From: JBBROS01 sp964246015
GTDB lineage: Bacteria > Pseudomonadota > Alphaproteobacteria > Acetobacterales > Acetobacteraceae
NCBI GenBank assembly: GCA_964246015.1
Contig: CAXTPG010000010.1
Span: forward strand, 1-64,000
Direction of reading: 5' to 3'
DNA: 64,000 nt
In this document: piece by piece, positions 8,224 to 21,000 of the stretch
How positions within the stretch are numbered: the first letter of the stretch is position 1
Layout of the letters: each line of letters starts with the position of its first letter
Position numbers and translations under genes: made by a program
Notes under the pieces: generated by a model
What the model saw: only the letters and a program-made list of their open reading frames with translations
Databases searched by the model: none
Told to the model about the DNA's origin: nothing

Positions 8224-9039
8224 TCAGGCGCCGCGCCAACCGGGCAGCCGGCCGCCGAGCTGCCCGGTGATCGCGTCGGCGCGGGCGCGGACGAGCTGGC
8301 CGAGGAGGGGGATGCGCTCGTCGGGGATGCGGGCCATGGGGCCGGAGAGGGAGACGGCGGCAACGGGGTCGGCGTTCTCGTTGAAGATGACGGCGGCGAT
8401 GCAGCGGAGGCCGACGGCGTGCTCCTCGTCGTCGATGGCGTAGCCGCGGTCACGGGCGGCGGCGAGGTCGGCCTTCAGGGTGGCGGTCGTGTTGAGGGTC
8501 TTGAGGGTGACCCGGGGCAGGCCGTGGCGGTGCAGGACCTTGGCGAGCTGGGGGTCGGGCATCGCGGACAGCAGGGCCTTGCCGACGCCGGAGCAGTGGA
8601 GCGGGACGCGTCCTCCCGGCCGGGCGAAGGCGCGCATCATCTGGCGGCATTCGACCTGGGTCAGGTAGATGGCCTCGGCCTGGTCCTCGACGGCGAGGTT
8701 CACGGTCTCCTCGCTTTCCTCCATCAGCATCCGCATGTGGGGGCGGGCGGCGCCGACGAGGCTGCGGGTCTTCAGGAAGGCGCTGCCGGTGACGAAGGCC
8801 TGGACGCCGACGGACCAGAGGCGGCGGTCTGGGTCGAAATGGACGTAACGCTCCTGCTCGAGCGTCGTCAGCAGGCGGTGTGTGGTGGAGGAGGAGAGGC
8901 CGACCTGCTGCGCGAGCTCGGTGAGGGTGATGCCGTCGTCCGCGGCGGCGACGCGGTTCAGGAGCGTGAGGGCGCGGACGAGGGATTGGACCTGGTCGGA
9001 TCGGGCGGGGGTCGAGGGTCGGGCCAATGTCTCTACCAT
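8224..9039 (-). CDS. IclR family transcriptional regulator
   Basis: The 271-residue protein has an N-terminal winged helix (about residues 17-78: QSLVRALTLLNRVAAADDGITLTELAQQVGLSSSTTHRLL) and a C-terminal IclR effector domain ending 'AAVSLSGPMARIPDERI'. It is transcribed divergently from gcl. In enterobacteria the IclR-family protein AllR represses gcl and senses glyoxylate, so the same link is a reasonable inference here. The stop is 3 bp from the stop of the convergent SBP gene. Confidence 0.93.
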   Translation of the reverse strand: MVETLARPSTPARSDQVQSLVRALTLLNRVAAADDGITLTELAQQVGLSSSTTHRLLTTLEQERYVHFDPDRRLWSVGVQAFVTGSAFLKTRSLVGAARPHMRMLMEESEETVNLAVEDQAEAIYLTQVECRQMMRAFARPGGRVPLHCSGVGKALLSAMPDPQLAKVLHRHGLPRVTLKTLNTTATLKADLAAARDRGYAIDDEEHAVGLRCIAAVIFNENADPVAAVSLSGPMARIPDERIPLLGQLVRARADAITGQLGGRLPGWRGA

Positions 9040-9121
9040 GGATTTGGAAACACCATAGATCGTTGTTTCGTCGGTGTAAATCGGGCGTCATCCCGCCATG
9101 CGGGAAGCTGCCCGAAAGCGC

Positions 9122-9131
9122 TGGATTTCCA
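9122..9131. promoter_or_regulatory. Possible IclR-type half-palindrome upstream of gcl
   Basis: TGGA-TT-TCCA lies 48 bp before the gcl ATG in the 139-bp gap between the IclR gene and gcl. A second TGGATTTGG copy lies at the IclR start. IclR boxes contain TGGAA/TTCCA arms, so this is a candidate operator, but the arms are only 4 bp. Confidence 0.3.
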
Positions 9132-9178
9132 TGCCGTGGCCGATCATTCTGGCGTCAATAGAAACCGGGGAAACGACC

Positions 9179-11014
<1,836 letters not shown>

Positions 11015-11020
11015 GCGCGT

Positions 11021-11043
11021 CCGCGGCGGGCATTCCGCCGCGG
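11021..11043. repeat. GC hairpin between gcl and the formyltransferase gene
   Basis: A perfect 9-bp stem CCGCGGCGG / CCGCCGCGG with loop GCATT begins 7 bp after the gcl stop codon. It lacks a T-run, so it may stabilise the gcl 3' end or attenuate read-through rather than act as a classic terminator. Confidence 0.6.
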
Positions 11044-11098
11044 GGCGATCCGATCCACTCTGCGCCCGTGCGGCAACGGCACGAACGGGGAGACGACC

Positions 11099-12016
11099 AT
11101 GCGGATCGCGATCATCGGGCAGCAGGCCTTCGGCAAGGCGACGCTTGAGGCGTTCCTGGCGCGAGGGGACACGGTGGCCGCCGTGTTCTGCTCGCCCGAA
11201 AAGGGGCGGCCCGATCCGCTGCGCCTGGCGGGGGAGGCGGCGGGGGTGCCGGTGTTCCAGTTTCCGAAGTTGACCGACGATGCGGCACTCGAGGCGTTGC
11301 GGTCGGTCAAGGTGGACCTGGGCGTGATGGCGTTCGTGACGCAGTTCGTGTCGCAGGCGTTCTGCGCGATCCCGGCGTTCGGGACCATCCAGTTCCACCC
11401 GAGCCTGCTGCCGCTGCACCGGGGGGCGTCGTCGCTGGGGTGGTCGATCATCCTGGGGCGGGCGGAGACTGGGTTCAGCGTGTTCCGGCCCTCGGACGGG
11501 TGGGACGAGGGCAATGTGATCCTGAGCCGGGCGGTGCCGATCGAGCCCGACGACACGCTGGGGACGCTGTATTTCGGGAAGGTGTTTCCGATGGGGGTGG
11601 AGGGGTTGCTGGAGGCGGCGGACCTGGTCGTTTCGGGACGGGCGACGGAGACGGTGCAGGACGCGGCGGCGGCGACGTATGAGGGGATCATCGGGGCGGC
11701 GGAGTCGCGGGTGAACTGGGCTTCGCATGTCGACGTCACGTACAACCTGGTGCGGGGATGCGATCCTTCGCCGGGGGCGTGGACGACGCATGAGGGGAAG
11801 CGGGTGTTCCTGCACGAGTGCCGGAAGCGGATCGCGCGGACGTATGACGAGGTTCGGGGGAAGAAGATCGGGCAGGTGGTGGCGCTGGATGGGGATGGGG
11901 TGGTGATCCACGGGCAGGGGGGGTTCATCGTGGCCCGGCGGGTGCGGGTGGAGGGGGGTGCGAAGGTTTCGGCGCTGGAGGCGGGGTTGGGGGTGGGGGT
12001 GGTTTTGGGGGGGTGA
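11099..12016 (+). CDS. Formyltransferase-fold protein (methionyl-tRNA formyltransferase / 10-formyl-THF hydrolase-like)
   Basis: The 305-residue protein has an N-terminal formyltransferase domain with the diagnostic HPSLLPLHRG loop (about residues 100-109) and a downstream DGWDEGNVILSRAVPI, plus a short C-terminal Formyl_trans_C-like region (about 215-295). The loop and flanking GASSLGWSIILG resemble the hydrolase domain of 10-formyltetrahydrofolate dehydrogenase more than Fmt. It follows gcl by 84 bp with its own GGGGAG site, so a role in one-carbon or glyoxylate-linked metabolism is more plausible than initiator-tRNA formylation. Exact reaction uncertain. Confidence 0.75.
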   Translation: MRIAIIGQQAFGKATLEAFLARGDTVAAVFCSPEKGRPDPLRLAGEAAGVPVFQFPKLTDDAALEALRSVKVDLGVMAFVTQFVSQAFCAIPAFGTIQFHPSLLPLHRGASSLGWSIILGRAETGFSVFRPSDGWDEGNVILSRAVPIEPDDTLGTLYFGKVFPMGVEGLLEAADLVVSGRATETVQDAAAATYEGIIGAAESRVNWASHVDVTYNLVRGCDPSPGAWTTHEGKRVFLHECRKRIARTYDEVRGKKIGQVVALDGDGVVIHGQGGFIVARRVRVEGGAKVSALEAGLGVGVVLGG

Positions 12017-12055
12017 TCGCTCGCTTTCGTTGTGCCTTGTGCGGGTGGCAGGCCC

Positions 12056-15000
12056 TCACCCCGGCCCTCTCCCAATGGGAGAGGGAGTCTTTCGTGCGGC
12101 GATGGCGTTTCGTGCGGCTTCGACTAGGGGGCCGTTGCGTAGGCGGGGGGCACAGGGGGTCGTGGTCGAGGCGTCCGGGTCGAGCGCTTGGAATTCGGCG
12201 GCGTTGTCGAAGATCTGGCGGCTTTGCTCGTCGATGAAGGTCTCCGTGGGGGCGCCTTCGGCCCAGATCACGTCGTGGGTGGCCAGTTCGATGTGGAGGT
12301 AGTCGACGGGGCCGGGTTGGTCGTCGCGGATGATGGCGTGGCCGTCGACGAGGTCGGCGGCGGGGATCAGGACGCCGTGCAGGAGCATGGCGTGCATGGG
12401 GGAGACGAGAAGGTCGCGGTGGGGGATGCCCGCGGCCAGCGTGCCGGCGCGGATGCGGATGGGGCGGAGTTCGTCGTGGGCGTGGAGGGCGGCGGCGGGA
12501 TAGGCGCGGCGGCCGATCCAGCGGACGGGTTTCAGGGCGCCGTCCAGGGTGGCGACGCGGTCGCCGATCTGGAGGTGCTCGACGGGGGTGTCGCCGCGTT
12601 CGGCGCGGATGCGGGTGCCGGCGACGAAGCAGGCGACCGTGGCGAACTCGCCGCTGCCGTCGCTGTCCTGGGCGAAGAGGAAGTCCTGGCCGGCGGTTGC
12701 GTTCGTGATGGTGAACGACGTGGTGCGGGCGCCGTCGGTGAAGGTGAGGATGTGGCCGTCGGGGCTGAAGCTGCCCTGCGTGGCGCCGGTGAAGCCCACG
12801 AGGTCGAAGCGGTTGCCGTTGGCGAGGGAGGTGATGGACGTCGAGGTGTTGAGCTGCACGCCTTCGGCCAGTCGCAGGGTGGCATTGACGCCGTTGAAGG
12901 TGATGGCGCTGGCGACGCTGCGGTTGATGGGGCTGAGGCCGCCGCCTTCGCCGCCGCCGGAGATGCGGGAGCCGCCGAGCGCGAGCGTGGTGCCGGCGCC
13001 GATCTGGACGCCGCCGGAGAGCACGTCGGTGAGCGACGTGAAGAAGGGCGCGAGGGTGACGGTGCCGCCGCCGATGATATCGAGCCGGGCGACGCCGGCG
13101 ACGGTGCTGGTGAAGGTGAGCTTGTAGCCGCCGGTGTCGATGGTGTCGCTGCCGTGGGGGGTTGTGGGGACGGTGCCGCCGCCGGGCAGGGGGTCGGTGT
13201 CGGAGAGGAGGGTGACGGAGCTGGAGAAGGAGTCGTCGCCGCGCGCCTGGAGCGTGCCGCCGGCGAGGATGAGGGGGTTGAGGGGAAGCTGGTTGGCGTC
13301 GAAGGCGAGGGTTGCGTTGCGGACGATCTTGGTGCCGCCGAACTTGTAGGTATAGGCGTTGGCGAATTGCGGCAGGGTGACGCTGGGTGAGAAGACGACG
13401 GTGCCGCCGCCGGTGACGAGCAGGGTGTCGTTGCTGTTCTGGTAGGTGTTGGCGAGGAGGTCGCGGAAGAGGAGGGTTTCGCCGGGTCCGGGGTTGAAGG
13501 TGATGACCTGGCCGGGGCCGGTGCGGCTGGCGTCCTGCAGGAAGATTCCGTTGCCGTTGCTGCGTCCGGTGCTGGCGCCCTGGCTTGCGGTGCCGCCGGT
13601 GGCGGTGCCGCCCAGGAGGGTTCCGGCGCCGATCGAGAGGTGTCCGCCGTCCTGGATGAAGATGTCGCCGCCGGCGCCGAAGCCGCCGCCGCCGCCGCCG
13701 AGGCCTGCGGCGCCTCGGCCCGCGCCGTAGCCGGCGGCGCCGCCGTTGCGGGGGATGACGGAGAAGCCGTTTGCGCCGCCGCCGCCGCCGAAGCCGCCTG
13801 CGCCGCCCTGGCCGAGGCGCTGGTTGTTCACGTTGAGCGCGCCGTTGCCGCCGCCCGCGCCGCCGCCGCCGCCGAAGCCGCCGGAGCCGCCGATGCCGCT
13901 TGCGCCGCCGCCCTTGCCGCCGCCGCCGAAGGAGCCTGCTGCGCCGCCGGGCTGTCCGGCCGTGCCGCCGCCGGCGCTGCCGTATTCACCGAACAGGATG
14001 CCTGTGCCGGGCGCCGTCGTCACGCCTGTCGAGGGCTGGTAGGAGCCGCCGGTGGCCGCGGCGCCGATGCCGCCGCCGCCTGCGTTGCCGTAGTGGCCGT
14101 TGGCGAACTGCGCGCCGTATCCCCCTGCGCCGCCCAGTCCGCCGCCGCCGCCGGCGCCGGCGCCGTAGATGTTGTTGTTGATGGGGCCGATCGTGGTCGG
14201 CACGTACAGGCCGCCGCGGCCACCGACGGCGCTGTTGTCGAGGAAGGAGACGTGGCTGAGGGAGACGCCGGCGCCGGTGCCGATGAAGAGGCCGCCACCG
14301 AGGCCTGCGCCGCCGCCGCCGCCGCCGCCCTGGCCGGAGCCGCCTGCGCCGCCCTGGGCGCGGAGGTGCTGGAGCGTCAGGTTCTGGATGGTGGTGTCGC
14401 CGCTGAAGGCGAAGAAGCCGCGATGGGCGTTGCCGCCATCGATGATGGCGCCCTGGCCGTCGATGACGAGGGTGCTGCCGGTGCCCAGCTCGATGCCCTG
14501 CAGGTCGGTGTCGAGGGAGAGGGTGCCGCCGGCCAGGGTGCCGCCGAGGGTGATGGTGTAGTTGGTGGCGTCGGCGCCGTTGCGGCCTGCGCCGGCCGGG
14601 CCGCTGGCGATGCTGGCGAGGACGCTGTTGAGGGCCGTCATGTCGGAGGCGGCGCCATTGAGGTGGGTGACGGTGAAGCTGGTCTGGGCGGCGAGGCGTT
14701 GCAGCGTGATCATGGTGCCGCCGGCGCCGTCGTCGGCGAGGACGAACTGGTCGGCGGAGAGGAGTGCGCCGTTGGCGAGGGTGAGGGAGACGGTGCCGGG
14801 TCCGGTCAGGGTGTTGGCGTTGCCGTCGAGACCGGTGAAGACGTTGGTGGCGGCGAAGGAGAAGACCTGGCCATTCAGGGAGCCGGTCGTCCCGGCCGCG
14901 TGGATGTCGCGGAAGTCGATGGTGTCGCCGACGGCGAAGCGGGAGATGAGGGCGGGGGTGCCGCGCGCGCCGTCGAGCACCAGGTGCCCGCCGCTGGCGC

Positions 15001-18000
15001 CGGTGGTGGCGAAGGTGAGTTTCTGGCCGGAGCCGTATTCGGGGTGGGCGAGTTCGAGCGTCGCGTTGCCGATGGTGCCGTCCGCGGGGGAGCCGCGGCC
15101 GGAGACGGTGAGGGTGCCTCCGCCGGTGATGGAGAAGCCTCCGGCGCCGCTGATCGCGTAGACGGAGAGGTGGGACTGGATCAGCTCGAACGTGTCCTGA
15201 CCGGCGACGACGACGGTCCGGCCGCTGTCGAAGCTGAAGTAGGAGTTGAGGGTTGCGCCGTTCTGGAGGGTGACGCCGCCGTTTGCGCCGCCGAGGGCCG
15301 CGTCGTTGGCGACGGAGAGGCGGCCGCCGTTGACGAGGAGGCCGCCGGTGAAGGCGTTGGCGCCGTTGAGGATGACGCGGCCGGCGCTGCCGATGGAGAC
15401 ACCGCCGGTGCCGGCGATGGTGCCGCCCAGCGTCGTCGTGCCGTTCAGGCCCAGGCGGTGGCCGTAGGTGGTGAGGACGGTGCCGCTGTTGGCGAGGGTG
15501 GCGAAGGATTGGTCGAAGTATCCGAGCGCCAGGGTGCCGAGGCTGCCGACGGTGACGGTCGCCGTGCCGAGGTTGCCGGCGCGGTCGAGCAGCAGGGTCC
15601 CGCCTGTGACGCCGACCCGGCCGGCGCCGGTGAGCGAGACGCCGATCTCGGCCGTGCCGGTCGTGTCGATCATGACGGCGCCGTTGTCCAACCGCAGCGA
15701 TCCGGGACCCTGCTGGCCGAGATAGGCGCCGCCGAAGGTGAGGGTGTGGCCTTCCAGGTCGATATCGGCGTTGCCGGAGAAGCGGACGGGTCCGCCGATG
15801 GTGGCGTCGGCGCCGAGGCGGAGCTCGCCGTAGCCGAGGTAGAAGCCGCCCGCGTTGGTGGCGGTGCCGCTGAAGGTGAAGGTGTCGGCGTGGGTCTTGG
15901 TGAGCCGGCCGGCGCCGGAGACGCGGCCGGAGAAGGTGGCGTTGGCGCCGGCATTGTCGAACACGAGATAGGTGCCGACGACGACGGTGCCGGCGCCGCT
16001 GAGGGAGCCGATGCCGAGGCCGCCGGTGAGGGCGGTGAGGGTGGCGCCGGCGGAGACGTCGACGCCGCCGTAGAGGGAGACGAAGCCGTTCAGGCCGAGG
16101 GCGAAGTCTCCGGCCGCGACCTCCACGCGGCCGAGGGGGACGCCGCGGTTGTCGGCGAGCTGGAGCAGGCCGGCGCCGGTCTTGGTGAGGGTGCCGGTGC
16201 CGGTGATGCCGACGTCGAGGTGGTTGGTGGTGCCGGCGCCGACGGAGATGGTGATGTTGTTGGTGCCGAGCTGCAGCAGGCCGCCGCCGGACAGGTCGCC
16301 GAAGCGCGCGAGGCCGACGCTGGCGTGGAGCGTTGCGTATTGGGCGATGGTGAGGGACTGGTTGATGAGGGTGCCGGTGCTCGCGAGGACGATTCTGCCG
16401 GCCTCGATGTCGAGGCCGGGCTGGGTGACGAGGCCGCCGAGGGTGAGGGTGCCGAGGCCCTGCTTCACGACCGTGCCGGTGCCGCTGATGCTGCCGTCGA
16501 ATGTGTTGCTGTTGGTGCCCTCGTCGACGGTGAGGCGGATGCCGACGACGGAGATGTTGCCGGTGCCGGACAGGCTGCCGACGGTCTTGTCGGTGCCGGC
16601 CATCGTGATGAGGCCGCCGGCGGCGACGTCGAGCGAGGTGCCGAGGGCGAAGGTGGAGTGGCTGAGGCCGCCGCCCAGATAGAGCTTGGCGCCGGATTGG
16701 ACCTGGATGGCGTCGATCTGGTTGGTGGCGCCGAACAGGTAGGTGGCGGGGGAGGCGCCGGTGGAGACGACGAGGGTTCCGATGTCGAGGAGGGTGCCGC
16801 CGAAGATGCCGTTGTTGTTGGGGAGGGTCAGCGTGGCGATGGGCAGGCCGGCGAGGGGGTATCCGGCGGGGACGGTCTGGCCCAGGACGACGCCGGAGCC
16901 GTTGAGGGCGGTCATGGTGCCGGAGCCGAGGATGCCGAGGGTGGCGCCCGCGGCCACGTAGACGGCGTTGCCGGGCAGGACGGCGGCGAGGCCGCCGGAG
17001 AACAGGCCAATGCTGCTGGTGCCGAGCGCCGTGCCGGTTGCGACCAGGGTGCCGGCGCCTTGCGCGATGACGTAGGCGGCGCCGGTCAGCAGGCCGTTGG
17101 CGATGGTGGCGTCGCCGGCGTGGCGGAAGTCCACGACGTTGCTGGCGGTGCCGGGGGTGGAGACGACGCTGCCGTGGAAGTCGAGCGCGTCGTCGATCTG
17201 CAGGCGTGCGCCGTTCAGGAGGGTGATGTGGACGCCGGCGCCGATGGTGTTGTCCAGCTCCAGCGTGCCGCCATCCACGATGATGTCGCCGGTGGTGAGC
17301 GCCGAGGTGTAGAGGTGGAGCAGGCTGTTGGTGACGCTGAGCGTGCCGAGGCCGAGGGTCACGCCGCCGCGGATGGCGTATGCGCCGCCCGAGAGCGCGC
17401 CGCCGGTGATGGTGCGCGTGCCGGCGCCGTCGAAGACGACGTCGTTGAAGTGGGCGTATCGGGTGCCGAGGCCGGCGAGTGCGCCGGTCGAGTTCCATTC
17501 GAGGGTGTTGAAGGCGGAGGCGTTGCCGACGACTGCGCCGCCGAAGCTTGCGCCCTGCTGGACGACGACGCGGTTGAGGATGGTCTGGCCCTGCGTGCCG
17601 GCGAAGGTGACGGCGGCGTTGGTGCCGGCGGCCGTGATGCGGCCGCTGTTGACGAGGGTGCCGGAGGCCGACCCGCCGAGGTTGAAGTAGACGCCGTAGG
17701 TGCCGCCGATGGTGCCGGCGTTGACGATTGTCGCGGATTGGCCGGTGGTCGCGGCGGCGTAGACGCCGGCCAGGCCGCCGGAGATGACGCCGCCCGCCGT
17801 GTTGGTGAAGACGCCGCCCTGGTTCAGCACGACGTCGGCGACGGCGGCGACCGTGCCGGTCAGCGTGCCCTGGTTCACGAACTGCGTCGTGGCGTCGGCG
17901 ATGACGACGCGGCCGAGGATGACGCCGTTGCTGCTGTTGCTGGCCGTCGACTGGAAGAGGCCGAGGGAGCCGAGCAGCGTGCCGTGGTTCTCGAACGCGC

Positions 18001-21000
18001 CATAGGAGAGGAGCTGGCCGAGGTTGGTGAGGGTGGCGCCGGCCTCGATGGTGGCGCCGCCGCCGAGGATCCAGCCGGCGCCGGTCTCGACGCGGATGCC
18101 GGTGAAGCCGGTGATGGTGCGGCCCAGGCCGGTGAGGGTTCCCGTGGTGTTGCCGCCGAGGTCGAGCGTGTTGCCGAGGGTGGTGCCGTTGGTGACGACG
18201 CGCGCGGAGGTGATGGTGCCGGTGACGGTTCCGCCGGGGAGGAGGGCGAGGTAGCCGCCGGTGGAGCCGAAGGTGACGTTGCCCTGGATGGCGCCGGCGT
18301 CGACGAGGTTCACGCCGGTGCCGGCGGCAGTGATGTCGCCCAGGATGGTGCCGCCGACCTGGTTGAACAGGTATCCCGTGTTGCCCAGCGTGACCCGGCC
18401 CTGGATGGTGCCGGTGTTCAGCATGACGCCGAAGTTCTGCAGCGTGCCGAGGCGGGCGTCGAGCAGCCCGGTCTCGGCGAAGGTGCCGCTGTTGACGAGG
18501 CGGCCTTCGAGCGTGTTGTCGCCGGAGAGGACGAAGCCGTAGCTGGCGAAGGTGGTGCCGGCGCCGAAGTCGTTGGCGGCGACGACCCAGCTTGCGGCGG
18601 GCTTCTGGGCGATGAGGTTGAAGCCGTCGATGTAGACGCCGACGCCGCTGAGCGTGCCGGCGGCGCTGCCGGACGGCGCGTCGGCGAGCTGCAGCAGGCT
18701 GGAGGTGCCGTTGCCGAGGATGTTGCCGATGACGAGGGCGGACTGGCCGAGCACGACGGTGCCGCCGTGGTGGGACATGTCGATGGCGATGGTGCTGCCG
18801 GAGCCGAAGGTGCCGTAGATGCCGGCGGTGCCGCTGCCGAGGTAGTGGAAGACGGGCGCGAAGAGGTTGCCGTACTGGAAGACGATGCCTCGGTCGCCGC
18901 CGGCGTCGGTGATCTGGCCCTCGAACAGGCCGCCGGTGAGGTTGATGAGCTGGCTGTTGCTGCCGAGGGTGACGACGCCCTGGAAGTCGCCGCTGTTGAC
19001 GAGGGCGGCGAAAGCGGTGGTGCCGATGGGGACGCCCGGGGTGGTCTGGCCCTGGAGCGCGCCGAGGTGGAGGCCGGCGGCGAGGGTTCCGGTGGTGAAG
19101 AGGTCGCCGAACACGTCGAGCGCGTGGGTGCCGGGGGCCGTGCCGGTGAGTTTCCAGGCGGCGCCGGCGTCGACGACGGTCAGGCCGAAGCGGGAGAGGA
19201 TGCCGTCGTTGGTCGCGAGGGTGCCGACGGCGGGGGTGGCGGCGAGGTGGAGGACGTTGGAGGCCGGGTCGGTGGCCTGGATGGCGGCGTGGTGCTCGTT
19301 GGCGAGGAGGGTGACGGTGTTGGTGCCCTCCAGCAGGATGGTTCCTGCGACGGAGCCGGCGTTGACGAGCGTGCCGCCGGTGCCGAGGGTGACCGAGCCT
19401 GCGATGGTGTCGAGGTTCGCGACGTAGGCCGCGCCGCCGCGGTCGACGACGTTGCCCAGGACGGTGGCGCCCGGGGTTGCGGTGCCGCCGTTCCGCAGCG
19501 TGCCGCCGGCCTGCAGCACGACGCCGCCCAGCGTGCCGGCGTTGCCGATGTAGGCGCCGGTGCCGCCGGTGACGGTGCCGGCGATGCTGCCCACGAGTGT
19601 CGTGCCGCCGTTGACGAGGACTCCGTTGGTCAAGGTCTGGCCGGCGCCGACGCCGAGGTCGCCCGCGATCGAGCCGAAGTTGGCGATGCTGCCGGCGGCG
19701 CTGAACACGCCGCCCAGGACCAGGCTGCCGTAGTTGGTGAAGGCGCCGAGGGCGGTGATGGTCTGGCCGGCGCCCTGGATGTTGACGCCCGTCGTCGTCA
19801 GGCGTGACCCGGCGTCGGCGATCAGCGTCTGGAAGCCGGCGAAGCCCCAGGCGTCGCCGCCCGGGGTGCTGGTGATGGTGCCGAAGCCGCCGAGGGTGCC
19901 GAGGAGGCCGCTGAGGCCCAGGGTGACGCCGCTTGTGGCCTCGATGACGTTGCCGGGGCCGGTGGCGGAGACGACGCCGCGGAAGGCGCCGCCGGCTTCC
20001 AGCACGATGCGGGTCTGGACGTCGCCGAAGGAGGCGGCGAGGGCCTGGGTGCCGGGGCTGGATGCGGTGCCGGCGATGGTGCCGGAATTGACGAGGCGGA
20101 CGGAGGCGACCTGGTTGCGGGTGACGAGCGTGCCGTTGAGGCTGACGGTCGTCGTGGGGCTGGCGACGAGGCCGACGCCGCCGGTGATGGTGCCGCGGTT
20201 GGTGATGGTCGCGGTGTTGCCGGGGACGCCGGGGTAGGCGTAGCGGCCGATGAAGGCGAGGCCGTAGTCGTTGCCCTGGATGAGCGCGCCGGCGCGGTTG
20301 GTGACCGTGCCCTCGCTGAGGAGGATGCCGACCGATGCGCCGGTGATGGTGGCCTGGTTGTCGATGTCGCCGTGACGGGTGACGACGGCGGCGCCGCCGG
20401 GGCCGGTTGCGGAGACGAGGCCGGTGTTGATCAGGGAGAGGCTGTTCTCCGCCTGGCCGGCGCCGACGCTGACGCCGGCCGAGCCGCCGGCGATGCGGCC
20501 GGTATTGCGCAGGGTGCCGCCGGCGGGGGTGCGGAGGGCGATGCCGTTCAGGGCCTCGATGGTGCCGTCGTTCGTGAGGTCGGAGGCGATCGCGGCGTAG
20601 AGGGCGATGCCGGCGGTGCCTGTGGCGCGGATGGTGCCCTGGTTGGCGAAGCTGTTGAGGCCGGGGCCGGAGCTGGCGTCGTTGAAGGAGAGGCCGCCGG
20701 CGCCGCCCTCGATGAGGCCGGAGGCGGCGTTCGTGATGGTGGCGCGCTGCGCGGTGCCGAGTTCCAGGCCCTTGCTGTCGGCCGCCGTGCCTCGGATGGT
20801 CCCGGCGTTGACGAAGGTCTGGGTGGGGGGTGTCGCGAGGCTCGCGTTTTCGAGCACCAGGCCGGCGGAGACGCCCTGGATGAGGCCGGCGGCGGCGTTG
20901 GTGATGGTGGCGGTGACGGCGTTGGCGACGAAGAGGCCGACGCTGGTGGTGCCGATGATCGCGCCCGTGTTCATGACGGACGCGGTGCCGATCGTGACGC

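Noticed and set aside
13640..19807. A 2,055-codon plus-strand open frame opposite the giant gene
   Set aside because: It is the antisense image of GC-rich Gly/Ala/Thr repeat codons: composition is almost only Ala, Gly, Asp, Glu and Val with no recognisable domain or ribosome site, while the minus strand has clear repeats and a Hint domain.
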